Assembly (NCBI GenBank): GCA_013002305.1
Contig: JABDKG010000096.1
Location: 50,550-114,549, forward strand
Direction: 5' to 3'
Length of the DNA: 64,000 nt
Origin: Hellea sp.
GTDB lineage: Bacteria > Pseudomonadota > Alphaproteobacteria > Caulobacterales > Maricaulaceae
Below the pieces are notes generated by a model, which saw only the letters and a list, made by a program, of their open reading frames with translations, was not told where the DNA came from and ran no database searches. Every line of letters starts with the position of its first letter. The first letter of the stretch is position 1. This document shows, in pieces, positions 1 to 7,775 of this stretch. Both the position numbers and the translations under genes were made by a program.

Positions 1-1
1 G

Positions 2-79
2 GGATGTCAGTTCCATCCCGAACGCAGCAGTAAGGTCGGGGCGCAGATATTGAAAAACTTTTTGGACCTTTCAGCATGA
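2..79 (+). CDS. hisH: Imidazole glycerol phosphate synthase subunit HisH, C-terminal end (partial)
   Basis: Only the last 25 codons are inside the window; the gene enters from the left edge. The reading frame starting at base 2 gives GCQFHPERSSKVGAQ and ends LKNFLDLSA. The QFHPE stretch is the His-x-Glu end of the class I glutamine amidotransferase triad, as found at the HisH C-terminus. HisH supplies ammonia from glutamine to HisF for the closure step of histidine biosynthesis. Its TGA overlaps the hisA start as ATGA at 76-79, the usual translational coupling of this operon. The nucleophile Cys and the rest of the protein cannot be judged from here. Confidence 0.9.
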   Translation, partial: GCQFHPERSSKVGAQILKNFLDLSA

Positions 80-807
80 CCCAGATTTTTCCAGCGATAG
101 ACCTGATGGATGGCGGATGCGTGCGCTTGTTTAAAGGCGATTTCAAACAGCGCACCAATTATGATGCGGACCCGATCGAAGTTGCCAAAGGCTTCAAGGC
201 TGCCGGCGCGGAATGGCTGCATGTCGTTGATCTTGACGGAGCGAAAAACGCCAATGCCGAACAATCTGAGTTGATTATGGAAATTGCCCGCGAAAGCGGT
301 CTAAAGGTGCAAACCGGCGGTGGTATTCGAGAACTATATCATGTTCAGCGCCTGTTGCAGGGCGGAATTGAAAGGGTGGTCATCGGTTCGCTGGCCTTAA
401 AAAACCCGATTATGGTGCGGCGCTGGATCGAAGATCTAGGATCGGATAAAATTATTCTCGCCCTTGATGTAAAAATGGACGAAGAAGGCGTGCCGTACCC
501 GACGTCGCACGGCTGGAAACAGACGGGCGATAAATCGCTCTGGCAGCTCCTCAATGAATATGGCCCGTCAGGCCTTGAGACGGTCCTGGTCACAGATATT
601 GACAAGGACGGTGTTCAAAAAGGATCAAATGCCCAGCTTTATAAAGCTATTCGCAAACACTATCCGGATTTACAGCTGATTACCTCAGGCGGTGTCGGCA
701 AGCTCAGTCATGTCAGAACTTTAAAAAGACTAAGACCGCACGGGATCATTATCGGCAAGGCACTATACGAAAATAATTTCACCGTCGAAGAAGCTATCGC
801 GTGTTAG
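76..807 (+). CDS. hisA: Phosphoribosylformimino-5-aminoimidazole carboxamide ribotide isomerase HisA
   Basis: HisA isomerises ProFAR to PRFAR in histidine biosynthesis. The 243-residue protein is a standard-length (beta-alpha)8 barrel. The first catalytic Asp is in PAIDLMDG near residue 8, and the second half carries ALDVKMD and VTDIDKDG. Phosphate-binding glycines are in TGGGIRE and ITSGGVG. The insert [14 protein letters not shown] and the ending FTVEEAIAC resemble gammaproteobacterial (E. coli-like) HisA more than usual alphaproteobacterial HisA; this is a comparison from memory. It overlaps hisH by 4 nt and hisF by 7 nt, so the genes are translated together. Confidence 0.97.
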   Translation: MTQIFPAIDLMDGGCVRLFKGDFKQRTNYDADPIEVAKGFKAAGAEWLHVVDLDGAKNANAEQSELIMEIARESGLKVQTGGGIRELYHVQRLLQGGIERVVIGSLALKNPIMVRRWIEDLGSDKIILALDVKMDEEGVPYPTSHGWKQTGDKSLWQLLNEYGPSGLETVLVTDIDKDGVQKGSNAQLYKAIRKHYPDLQLITSGGVGKLSHVRTLKRLRPHGIIIGKALYENNFTVEEAIAC

Positions 808-1568
808 CCAAGCGTATCATACCCTGCCTTGACGTCCGGGACGGCCGTGTCGTCAAAGGCGTACAGTTTCGCAATCATGAGGATGTCGGTGATATTCTCG
901 AGCTTGCTATGCGTTATCGCGATGAAGGCGCGGATGAACTGGTATTTTATGACATTACCGCCAGCGTGGATGACCGGACGGTTAGCCCTGAATGGATCAG
1001 TCTGATCAGCAGCGAAATCGATATTCCCTTTTGTGTGGCGGGCGGGATAAATAGTGTCGCCGCTGCCGGCGCGCGGCTCTCGGCCGGCGCGGACAAAATT
1101 TCCGTCAATTCTCCGGCGCTGGCGAGACCTGAACTGATAGACGATCTGGTCGGTGCTTTTGGCACGCAATGTATTGTGATCGGGATTGACAGTTTTCAAG
1201 ATGACGATGTTTACCGTGTCAAATCCCATACCGGCGACCCGGATAAAATGCGCGAGACCGGGCGCGAAATGCTCGACTGGGCGCGCGAAGTGATAGAGCG
1301 CGGCGCGGGCGAAATTGTGCTTAACTGTATGAACCAGGACGGCGTGCGAAAAGGGTATGATATCCCTCAGTTAAAAGCCTTAAGAACCCAATGCACTGTA
1401 CCGTTGATCGCGTCTGGCGGAGCGGGTGAAGTTTCCCACTTCAAAGATGTGTTTGAGCAAGCAGGAGTTGACGGCGCGCTCGCAGCCAGCGTTTTTCACA
1501 AATCCATCATTGCTATTCCAGACCTCAAACAATCGCTCAAAAATAGCGGCATCGAGATAAAATTATGA
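801..1568 (+). CDS. hisF: Imidazole glycerol phosphate synthase subunit HisF
   Basis: HisF is the cyclase half of imidazole glycerol phosphate synthase and uses ammonia passed from HisH. The catalytic Asp residues are visible in [15 protein letters not shown] near residue 11 and in VIGIDSF near residue 130. The length, 255 residues, is normal. It starts with GTG inside the end of hisA. The N-terminus ([15 protein letters not shown], then KGVQFRNHE) and the C-terminal [11 protein letters not shown] match the enterobacterial HisF subtype. Most alphaproteobacterial HisF proteins instead read KGVNFV after this point, so an origin by transfer is possible. Confidence 0.97.
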   Translation: MLAKRIIPCLDVRDGRVVKGVQFRNHEDVGDILELAMRYRDEGADELVFYDITASVDDRTVSPEWISLISSEIDIPFCVAGGINSVAAAGARLSAGADKISVNSPALARPELIDDLVGAFGTQCIVIGIDSFQDDDVYRVKSHTGDPDKMRETGREMLDWAREVIERGAGEIVLNCMNQDGVRKGYDIPQLKALRTQCTVPLIASGGAGEVSHFKDVFEQAGVDGALAASVFHKSIIAIPDLKQSLKNSGIEIKL

Positions 1569-2173
1569 CCTTTAACCTAAACCAGATCGATTTTGACAAG
1601 GGCGCCGGGCTGGTCCCTGCTATTGTGCAGGACGTAGATACAGCGCGCGTGCTGATGCTCGGTTATATGAATAGAGATGCTGTCGCAAAAACCCAAACAC
1701 TGGGACAAGTAACTTTTTTCTCGCGCTCGAAAAACCGCCTCTGGACGAAGGGCGAAACCAGCGGAAATACGCTTGAGCTCATCGATATTAAACTGGATTG
1801 CGACCGGGATACATTGCTGGTCAGCGCGCGACCAAATGGCCCGACCTGTCACCTGGGCACTCAATCCTGTTTTGGTGATGGCGCGCCTGAAGGTCTTGGG
1901 TTTCTTTCCTATCTGGAAGAGCTGATCGAAGGGCGTAAATCTGCCGATCCATCCTCATCCTACACCGCTAAACTCCTAAGTGGGCCCCTCCGCAAAGCGG
2001 CGCAAAAGGTCGGCGAGGAAGGTGTTGAAACCGCGCTCGCCGCCGTCGATGAGGACGATACCGCGCTGAAAGGCGAAGCCGCTGATTTGATCTATCACTT
2101 AATGGTTGTGCTCGCCGCGCGGGACGTGACACTGACCGATGTGATTGGTGTCCTCAAAGAACGGCATAAATAG
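1565..2173 (+). CDS. hisI: Bifunctional phosphoribosyl-AMP cyclohydrolase / phosphoribosyl-ATP pyrophosphatase HisIE
   Basis: This 202-residue protein carries both early histidine-pathway activities. The HisI cyclohydrolase domain (about residues 1-115) has [21 protein letters not shown] and the metal-binding Cys/Asp set around LDCDRDTLL and CHLGTQSCF. The HisE pyrophosphatase domain (about 115-202) has [13 protein letters not shown] and [12 protein letters not shown]. The start overlaps the hisF stop as ATGA. Fusion of hisI and hisE at the end of hisBHAF is the enterobacterial arrangement. Alphaproteobacteria usually keep hisI and hisE apart, so this tail of the operon is unusual for the host suggested by the rest of the window. 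Confidence 0.95.
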   Translation: MTFNLNQIDFDKGAGLVPAIVQDVDTARVLMLGYMNRDAVAKTQTLGQVTFFSRSKNRLWTKGETSGNTLELIDIKLDCDRDTLLVSARPNGPTCHLGTQSCFGDGAPEGLGFLSYLEELIEGRKSADPSSSYTAKLLSGPLRKAAQKVGEEGVETALAAVDEDDTALKGEAADLIYHLMVVLAARDVTLTDVIGVLKERHK

Positions 2174-2356
2174 AGACGGAATTATTTCCCTTAAACGATT
2201 ATAGTTGTGGAAAGACTGCCATACACGGACGCGGTTAAAAAATACGGCATTTGTCGTTTTTGAGGGCTTGTTTGTCCTGACTTAGCTCATCGCCTAGCGC
2301 TTGCCCCTTTACCCATTTTGGTGTTTGATGTTGAAAACCAATTCCGGGAACCGCTT

Positions 2357-2971
2357 ATGTCCGACGTAAAAGAAAAAGAGAGCCGCGCTAAATTTGCGGC
2401 GATGACTGAGGGCACGAAGGAGGATTGGGGCATAATTGTTGAGCATGCCATGGAGTTTAATTCTGGTCTTGCCGATCGGGTGCTCAAGCACTTGCGAATT
2501 TTGGATGGAGATTTTGGCGGCTTCCCAATCGATCGTTTGCAGCATTCATTACAGACCGCGACCCGCGCTCACCGCGATGGACGTGATGAAGAATATGTCG
2601 TTTGCGCACTGTTGCACGATATAGGGGATACACTTGGCAGTTATAATCACCCGGATATTGCGGCCGCGATTTTAAAGCCTTTTGTGTCCGAGAAAAATCA
2701 TTGGATGGTCCAGAACCATGGAACTTTTCAGGGCTATTATTTCTTTGATTATATAGGGCTTGATAAAAATTTGCGGGAAAACTTCCGCGATCACTCACAT
2801 TTCGAATATACGGCGCAGTTCTGTCATCTTTATGACCAGTTAGCGTTTGACCCGGATTATGAAAGCGAGCCGCTTGAATTTTTTGAGCCCATGGTGCGGC
2901 GCCTGTTCGCTGTCCCGAAAAACTCGGTCTACAAGGCGGCACTCGACCAGAAACAGGCGGAAAACACTTAG
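2357..2971 (+). CDS. HD-domain protein, possibly phosphohydrolase or diiron oxygenase
   Basis: A 204-residue protein with an HD-fold metal site. In order it shows LQHSLQTA (His63), LLHDIGD (His87-Asp88), NHPD (His98) and VQNHGTFQG (His121). Such spaced His/Asp sets occur in HD phosphohydrolases and in the mixed-valent diiron HD oxygenases (PhnZ, TmpB type). The second reading is attractive but cannot be decided by eye. The frame is open from a TTG at 2318, but ATG 2357 has a GGGAA Shine-Dalgarno sequence 6 nt upstream and is preferred. It is convergent with the enoyl-CoA hydratase gene, and no substrate is suggested by the neighbours. Confidence 0.75.
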   Translation: MSDVKEKESRAKFAAMTEGTKEDWGIIVEHAMEFNSGLADRVLKHLRILDGDFGGFPIDRLQHSLQTATRAHRDGRDEEYVVCALLHDIGDTLGSYNHPDIAAAILKPFVSEKNHWMVQNHGTFQGYYFFDYIGLDKNLRENFRDHSHFEYTAQFCHLYDQLAFDPDYESEPLEFFEPMVRRLFAVPKNSVYKAALDQKQAENT

Positions 2972-2972
2972 T

Positions 2973-3779
2973 TTAACTTTCCCATTTCGGGTCGCGTTTT
3001 TCCAAAAATGCACTAATACCTTCTTTAGCATCCGCGGCGAGCAAGTTTTCGACCATGACTTTCGAAGTATGCGTGTAGGCTTGGGCTAATCCCATTTCGG
3101 CCTGTTCGTAAAAAGCGCGCTTTCCAATTTTGAGCGTCTGGCCGGGTTTGGACGCAATGGTTTCGGCCATCTGATTAACTACGGCGGACAAGCTGTGTTC
3201 TGGGACCGCGCGGTTGATCAGGCCGATCTCGGCGGCTCGGCTGGCCGGGATCATTTCACCGGAGAGTACCATTTCCATCGCGTGTTTGCGCGCGGTGTTA
3301 CGCGAGAGCGCAACCATCGGAGTTGAGCAAAACAGACCAATGTTAACGCCGGGCGTGGCGAAGCGCGATGTCTCAGACGCATAGGCCAAATCACAACTGG
3401 CAACGAGTTGACAGCCGGCGGCGGTGGCGACGCCGTTGACCTCCGCGATTACGGGTTTGGGATGGGTTACAATTAATTGCATCAGCGTACTGCAACTCTT
3501 CATCAGCCCTTGGAAAAAGGCCTGCCCTTTATCCGCGGTTGCCCGCGCAGCTGTAATTTCCTTGAGATCATGGCCAGCCGAGAAAGCCGGGCCTGTGGCC
3601 GCGAGAATGATCACGCGAATATCAGGATTATCAGCGGCGTCTTTTAGCTCCGTAGAAAGCGAATCCAGCATCAGAAGAGACAGCGCATTGCGCCGCAATA
3701 TGTCTCCCATGGTCAGGCGCATCACGCCAGAGTCTGTAAGATCCATGGTCATTATCAGGCTACCTGAGACAGCTTCCAT
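2973..3779 (-). CDS. Enoyl-CoA hydratase/isomerase family protein (ECHDC3-like)
   Basis: A 268-residue crotonase-fold protein. The oxyanion-hole segments are FSAGHDLKE and VNGVATAAGCQLVASCDLAYA, followed by FATPGVNIGLFCSTP. The GHDLKE and ATAAGCQLVA wording resembles the ECHDC3/enoyl-CoA hydratase domain 3 subgroup. Glu residues that act in true hydratases are not obvious at the usual places, so the exact reaction is open. The start lies 3 nt after the stop of the upstream YceI-like gene, so the two probably share a transcript. A role in fatty acid or acyl-CoA metabolism is a family-level inference. Confidence 0.85.
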   Translation of the reverse strand: MEAVSGSLIMTMDLTDSGVMRLTMGDILRRNALSLLMLDSLSTELKDAADNPDIRVIILAATGPAFSAGHDLKEITAARATADKGQAFFQGLMKSCSTLMQLIVTHPKPVIAEVNGVATAAGCQLVASCDLAYASETSRFATPGVNIGLFCSTPMVALSRNTARKHAMEMVLSGEMIPASRAAEIGLINRAVPEHSLSAVVNQMAETIASKPGQTLKIGKRAFYEQAEMGLAQAYTHTSKVMVENLLAADAKEGISAFLEKRDPKWES

Positions 3780-3782
3780 GAT

Positions 3783-4403
3783 CTATTTGCCCAGGCGTTC
3801 AAAGACCAATGAAACCGTGATCGGCACAACCGGAGTTATGCTGTCGAGTCCCGCCAGTTCCTGAAGTTTTGCGAGGCCGGCGTCCATCCCAAAATCGCGC
3901 GCATCGAGAATGAGCGGCGCTTTGTTCTCAACGAGGACTTTGTTGGGCCCGAGACGGGTCACGGATACATAATAGTCCATTTGGGCTTTGACGCCGTGGA
4001 GATCGAGCTGCAAGTTCAGTAGCTCGGTATGCCTGTCGCCTGTCTTCAAACTTTCAAAGGCTGACATGTCTAGCGTGGCATCGGCTTTGGCGACAGGATA
4101 TTTCTCGGTTTCGAATAAATATTGTTTCATGCGTGGGTCGCGAATTTCATTCGCCGTGTCGACGCTGTTTAAATTAATAATGATGCTGGCATTGCCCTCG
4201 GATGTAACGGTTCCTGAAATGTCGCGAAACGTATTGATCTCTGCAATATCATCCAGTTTTATCGTGATATAGGTCAGGCCGGACTCATCGGTATTTAAAG
4301 TCCAATCACCGGCCAGTTCGGCTGGCCCGGAATCGCCGCCGCTGCAAGCGGACATGGTTACACCTGCGGCCAGGACAGCGGTTAAAATCATCGTTCGAAA
4401 CAT
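3783..4403 (-). CDS. YceI-like lipoprotein
   Basis: A 206-residue exported protein. The N-terminus is a lipoprotein signal ending in a lipobox (VTMSAC, Cys at about residue 20). The body (AGDWTLNTDESGLTYITIKL, then FRDISGTVTSEG, later LDMSAFESLKTGDRHTELLN) follows the pattern of YceI beta-barrel proteins, which bind isoprenoid-like lipids. Ligand and role are unknown. A clear AAGGAG Shine-Dalgarno sequence precedes the ATG. It is upstream of, and probably co-transcribed with, the enoyl-CoA hydratase gene. Confidence 0.75.
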   Translation of the reverse strand: MFRTMILTAVLAAGVTMSACSGGDSGPAELAGDWTLNTDESGLTYITIKLDDIAEINTFRDISGTVTSEGNASIIINLNSVDTANEIRDPRMKQYLFETEKYPVAKADATLDMSAFESLKTGDRHTELLNLQLDLHGVKAQMDYYVSVTRLGPNKVLVENKAPLILDARDFGMDAGLAKLQELAGLDSITPVVPITVSLVFERLGK

Positions 4404-4486
4404 GGCAGGCTCCTTCTGATTAACCGTAGCCTAGCGTAACAAAACTATTCCTTCAAATTAAACCCGATAATAGGGTAGGAATGGCT

Positions 4487-5110
4487 ATGGACACAAAGCC
4501 TACTCTTATTGGTATTGCCGGCGGATCCTGTTCGGGCAAAACGACATTGGCGCGCAATGCGGCCAAAGCATTGGGGCCGCATCGATGCAGCCTGATTGCT
4601 CAGGATAATTATTATTTCGATGTCCGAATTCTTTGCCCCGATGGCGGCTTGCCGGATTTTGACGCGCCGACGTCGCTCGAGTTCTCATTGCTGGCGCGGC
4701 ATTTGGCGGCGCTCAAGCAGGGCGACGCTGTCGACATTCCGACCTATGATTTTACAGTTCATCAGAGACGGGAAGAAACAGTACGAGTTGAGCCGCGTCC
4801 TATTGTCATTCTTGAGGGCATACTGATTCTGTCTCAACCGGAAATACGGGCACAACTCGATCACAGTGTATTTCTTCGCTGCGAAAAACACCTCCGGCTC
4901 GCGCGCCGGATTGCCAGAGACGTTGCCGAGCGCGGCCGTACGGAAGAGGGCGTACTGGCGCAGTTTTATGAAACTGTTGAGCCGAGCCAAACAACATGGG
5001 TCGATCCGTCGTCCGCGCATGCCAGCCGCGTGATCGAGCAGGATGAATATCTCAACGGCGGAGATGACCTGATTAAGGAGCTGATTGCGCAATGGACAGC
5101 CTCTAAATAA
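4487..5110 (+). CDS. udk: Uridine kinase
   Basis: Uridine/cytidine kinase of pyrimidine salvage. Walker A is GGSCSGKT near the N-terminus, followed by LIAQDNYYFD, DFDAPTSLEF and VILEGILIL, the standard Udk order. About 207 residues is normal length. The frame opens at ATG 4481, but the AGGGTAGGA ribosome site directly abuts that codon and fits the second ATG at 4487 better. It is followed 36 nt later by a concentrative nucleoside transporter, which together suggests uptake and phosphorylation of nucleosides. Confidence 0.9.
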   Translation: MDTKPTLIGIAGGSCSGKTTLARNAAKALGPHRCSLIAQDNYYFDVRILCPDGGLPDFDAPTSLEFSLLARHLAALKQGDAVDIPTYDFTVHQRREETVRVEPRPIVILEGILILSQPEIRAQLDHSVFLRCEKHLRLARRIARDVAERGRTEEGVLAQFYETVEPSQTTWVDPSSAHASRVIEQDEYLNGGDDLIKELIAQWTASK

Positions 5111-5146
5111 TCGTTAGAACAGACGGGAATTCTAAGGGGAATTTTT

Positions 5147-6400
5147 GTGAACCATCCACTGTTCGGTCTGTTCGGCGTCGCGGCGATTTTGGGCATCGCC
5201 TTTCTTTTATCCAACAATAAGAAAGGTATCCGGTTACGAGCCGTCCTGCCTGCCTTTGCTTTACAAGTAGGGATCGCGGTATTTGTTTTGTTTACCCCGT
5301 GGGGAAAATCCGTCCTCGAAACCATGTCTATTGGGTTTCAGTCGCTTCTGGATTACTCCAATGAAGGGATCAATTTTTTGTTCGGAAGCTTGGTGCCGGA
5401 TGTTGCCAATAAAGAGTTTAGCTTTTTGGTCTTGGTTTTACCGGTGATCGTCTTTTTTGGCGCGTTGATGGAAGTCCTTTATCATCTGGGGATCATGCAA
5501 TTAATCGTGAAAATTCTGGGGCGGGCCTTGCAATTTATTACCAAAACTCGCCCCGTTGAAAGCCTGAACGCAGTCGCCAACGTTTTTGTTGGCCAGACTG
5601 AAGCGCCGTTGTCGCTGAAACCCTATCTGCCCAGTATCTCTAAATTTGAATTATTTACGCTGATGGTGTCCGGTCTGGCGTCGATCGCAGGATCTGTGTT
5701 GCTGGGATATATTGCGATGGGCATTAATCCGGAATATCTAATTGCGGCCTGCTTCATGTCAGCGCCAGCTGCGTTGTTGATGGCTAAAATAATCATGCCC
5801 GATCCAGCGCCGACAGAAGAAGATGCGAAAGCAGTGTACGCGATGGGTGAAGCCAAAGAAGACCGTCACCGCAATGTCATCATGGCAGCTGCTATTGGAA
5901 CCCAGCAAGGACTGAAACTGGCCGTCAATGTCGGTGCTATGGTTCTGGTGTTTGTCGCCTTAATCGCGCTGGTAAACGGTCTGCTCGGTTGGGTCGGCGG
6001 TCTTGTCGGTTATGAGGACATTTCGTTGCAAATGATATTGGGTTATATATTTGCACCGCTAATGGCACTGCTCAATGTGCCGTGGAACGAAACCGTTCAG
6101 GCCGGCGCAATATTTGGCGAGAAAATTGTCACAAATGAATTCATCGCCTATATTTCGCTGAGCGAGATTCAAGACACATTGTCACCGACGACCGTAGTGG
6201 TTTTAATTTTCGCGCTTTGCGGTTTCGCAAATTTAAGTTCGATCGGAATATTGCTTGGAGGTCTTGGGACGCTTATCCCGGACCGTATGCCGGATATCGC
6301 GGAAATGGGCGTTAAAGCGGTTATTGCCGCGTCTCTTGCCAATCTATTAAACGCCGCTATTGCCGGCATACTGGTCGGGCTTGGCGGCGCAATCGGCTAA
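5147..6400 (+). CDS. Concentrative nucleoside transporter, NupC/CNT family
   Basis: A 417-residue, very hydrophobic inner-membrane protein. CNT-type motifs are visible: VFVGQTEAPLSLKPYL in the middle, FTLMVSGLASIAGSVLLGY, and a C-terminal ALCGFANLSSIGILLGG. These belong to ion-coupled nucleoside importers. The GTG start has an AAGGGGA ribosome site at 5134-5140. It lies 36 nt behind udk in the same direction, so import and phosphorylation of nucleosides probably go together. The last 4 nt overlap the end of the opposite-strand oxygenase gene. Confidence 0.92.
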   Translation: MNHPLFGLFGVAAILGIAFLLSNNKKGIRLRAVLPAFALQVGIAVFVLFTPWGKSVLETMSIGFQSLLDYSNEGINFLFGSLVPDVANKEFSFLVLVLPVIVFFGALMEVLYHLGIMQLIVKILGRALQFITKTRPVESLNAVANVFVGQTEAPLSLKPYLPSISKFELFTLMVSGLASIAGSVLLGYIAMGINPEYLIAACFMSAPAALLMAKIIMPDPAPTEEDAKAVYAMGEAKEDRHRNVIMAAAIGTQQGLKLAVNVGAMVLVFVALIALVNGLLGWVGGLVGYEDISLQMILGYIFAPLMALLNVPWNETVQAGAIFGEKIVTNEFIAYISLSEIQDTLSPTTVVVLIFALCGFANLSSIGILLGGLGTLIPDRMPDIAEMGVKAVIAASLANLLNAAIAGILVGLGGAIG

Positions 6401-7332
6401 GCTTTCTTAATGAGCCCAATTTCGACCAGACGTTCGTGCAGATAATCCTGCGCAGTAATCGCGGGCTCGATTTTGCCGCCCTTGTCTTCGCAACCCGGCA
6501 GGGCGTCGATCAGAAAATCCGGATTAAAATGCAAAAAGAACGGCATGGAATAGCGCGGCAAGTGCGCCCTGTCTGCCGTTGGATTTAGCACGCGATGGCT
6601 TGTAGACGGCAAGTAACCTGCCGTTAACCGTTGCAGCATATCTCCGCAATTAATCACGAGCGTACCAGCTGGCGGATTGACGCTGAGCCACTCTCCTGAC
6701 CGGTGTTTTACCTGAAGGCCCGCTTCCTCGGCACCGAGCAATAGGGTGATAACGTTAATGTCTTCATGAGCTGCCGCGCGCATGGAGCCTTCCGGGAAGG
6801 GCTTGTCCTGCGCCGGATAATGGATCAGGCGAAGAATTGAATTGCCCTGCTCAACCTTGTCTTCGAAATAATCTTCATCGAGCTCGAGATAGATTGCGAT
6901 GCCTTTTAAAATATCGCGTCCAAATTCATCCATAGCGTCAAACAATCCGCGTGAGGCACGATCAAAACCGGTGATTTCTTTGATCGAAGGGGTTGGCGGC
7001 ATGATGTCATGATAGGGGCTGTCAGCTGTCAGCGCTCGGCCGGTATGCCAGAACTCTTTAAGGTCGATCGCTGTTTCGCCCTTGGCGCTTTCAGTTCCAA
7101 ACGGCGTATATCCGCGCTGACCGCCGCCGGACTTGCTGAAATATTGCTTTTTCGTGGCCTCATGCAGAGCGAAAAAGGCCTCTGAGGCGGCCTGCACATC
7201 ATCGATCACATCTTGAACAATAATATGATCAGAAATGACGACAAAACCGGTTTCGCGGAACGACGCGCCGATGGCTTTGGCGAACGCGGCTTTATCTTGG
7301 AACCAGAGTTTATAAGAAATAGGATCAAACAT
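6397..7332 (-). CDS. Isopenicillin N synthase family 2-oxoglutarate/Fe(II) dioxygenase
   Basis: A 311-residue protein with the N-terminal DIOX_N-like region (residues about 1-120) and a C-terminal double-stranded beta-helix. The iron ligands are His189 and Asp191 in AAHEDINVITLL and His246 in STSHRVLNP. RYS at 260-262 would hold 2-oxoglutarate. All catalytic residues are intact. Bacterial members act on amino acids, antibiotics and hormone-like molecules, and the substrate cannot be inferred here. It is convergent with the nucleoside transporter gene. Confidence 0.88.
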   Translation of the reverse strand: MFDPISYKLWFQDKAAFAKAIGASFRETGFVVISDHIIVQDVIDDVQAASEAFFALHEATKKQYFSKSGGGQRGYTPFGTESAKGETAIDLKEFWHTGRALTADSPYHDIMPPTPSIKEITGFDRASRGLFDAMDEFGRDILKGIAIYLELDEDYFEDKVEQGNSILRLIHYPAQDKPFPEGSMRAAAHEDINVITLLLGAEEAGLQVKHRSGEWLSVNPPAGTLVINCGDMLQRLTAGYLPSTSHRVLNPTADRAHLPRYSMPFFLHFNPDFLIDALPGCEDKGGKIEPAITAQDYLHERLVEIGLIKKA

Positions 7333-7434
7333 AGCCTGCCTTTATAGCAAATAATCGAGCCTTGTGAATATGTATAAATAAGTTGCACACAAGAAATGTT
7401 CTTGTTATGTTCTCTTTCAAGAACGGAGCGAGAC

Positions 7435-7692
7435 GTGACCAAACAATATTTAAACGTGGACTATAAGGACAAGGACCTGGTTAAAAGACTGGGCGGTCGT
7501 TGGGACCCAACAGTGCGCAAATGGTACTGCCCGCGCGGCAGTGAGCTTTCTAAAATACTGGCTTGGCGACCGGCCAAGGTGCAACTGGTTGAGCGCGCCG
7601 AAACCCATCTTGCGGCCATGCTAAAAGCTCAAAACGAACCGATAAAAGTACCGAAGCGGCGCGAACCGGCGCAGCTCTCTTTGCTGGGATAA
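7435..7692 (+). CDS. Small DUF5710-domain protein
   Basis: An 85-residue protein built around one domain: YLNVDYKDKDLVKRLGGRWD followed by PTVRKWYCPRGSEL. This matches the DUF5710 pattern (conserved Lys-Asp, Gly-x-x-W-D and W-Y), which is often found attached to DNA-processing or plasmid proteins. The frame opens earlier at 7396, but GTG 7435 has GGAG 6 nt upstream and gives the domain-only protein. Function is unknown. A basic tail (KVPKRREPAQ) follows the domain. Confidence 0.7.
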   Translation: MTKQYLNVDYKDKDLVKRLGGRWDPTVRKWYCPRGSELSKILAWRPAKVQLVERAETHLAAMLKAQNEPIKVPKRREPAQLSLLG

Positions 7693-7712
7693 ATTTTCTC
7701 GATTTAAATCCT

Positions 7713-7740
7713 CTTGAATAGCCGGAATTTATTCCCATTT
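7713..7740 (+). promoter_or_regulatory. Sigma-32-type heat-shock promoter of clpB
   Basis: CTTGAA at 7713-7718 and TCCCATTT at 7733-7740 match the RpoH -35 (CTTGAA) and -10 (CCCCATnT) elements with about 14-15 nt between them. It lies about 35 nt upstream of the clpB ATG, after the DUF5710 gene. clpB is a classic RpoH target. Confidence 0.75.
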
Positions 7741-7775
7741 GTGATGGGAAGAAAATTTTAGTCCAAGAGGAAACC

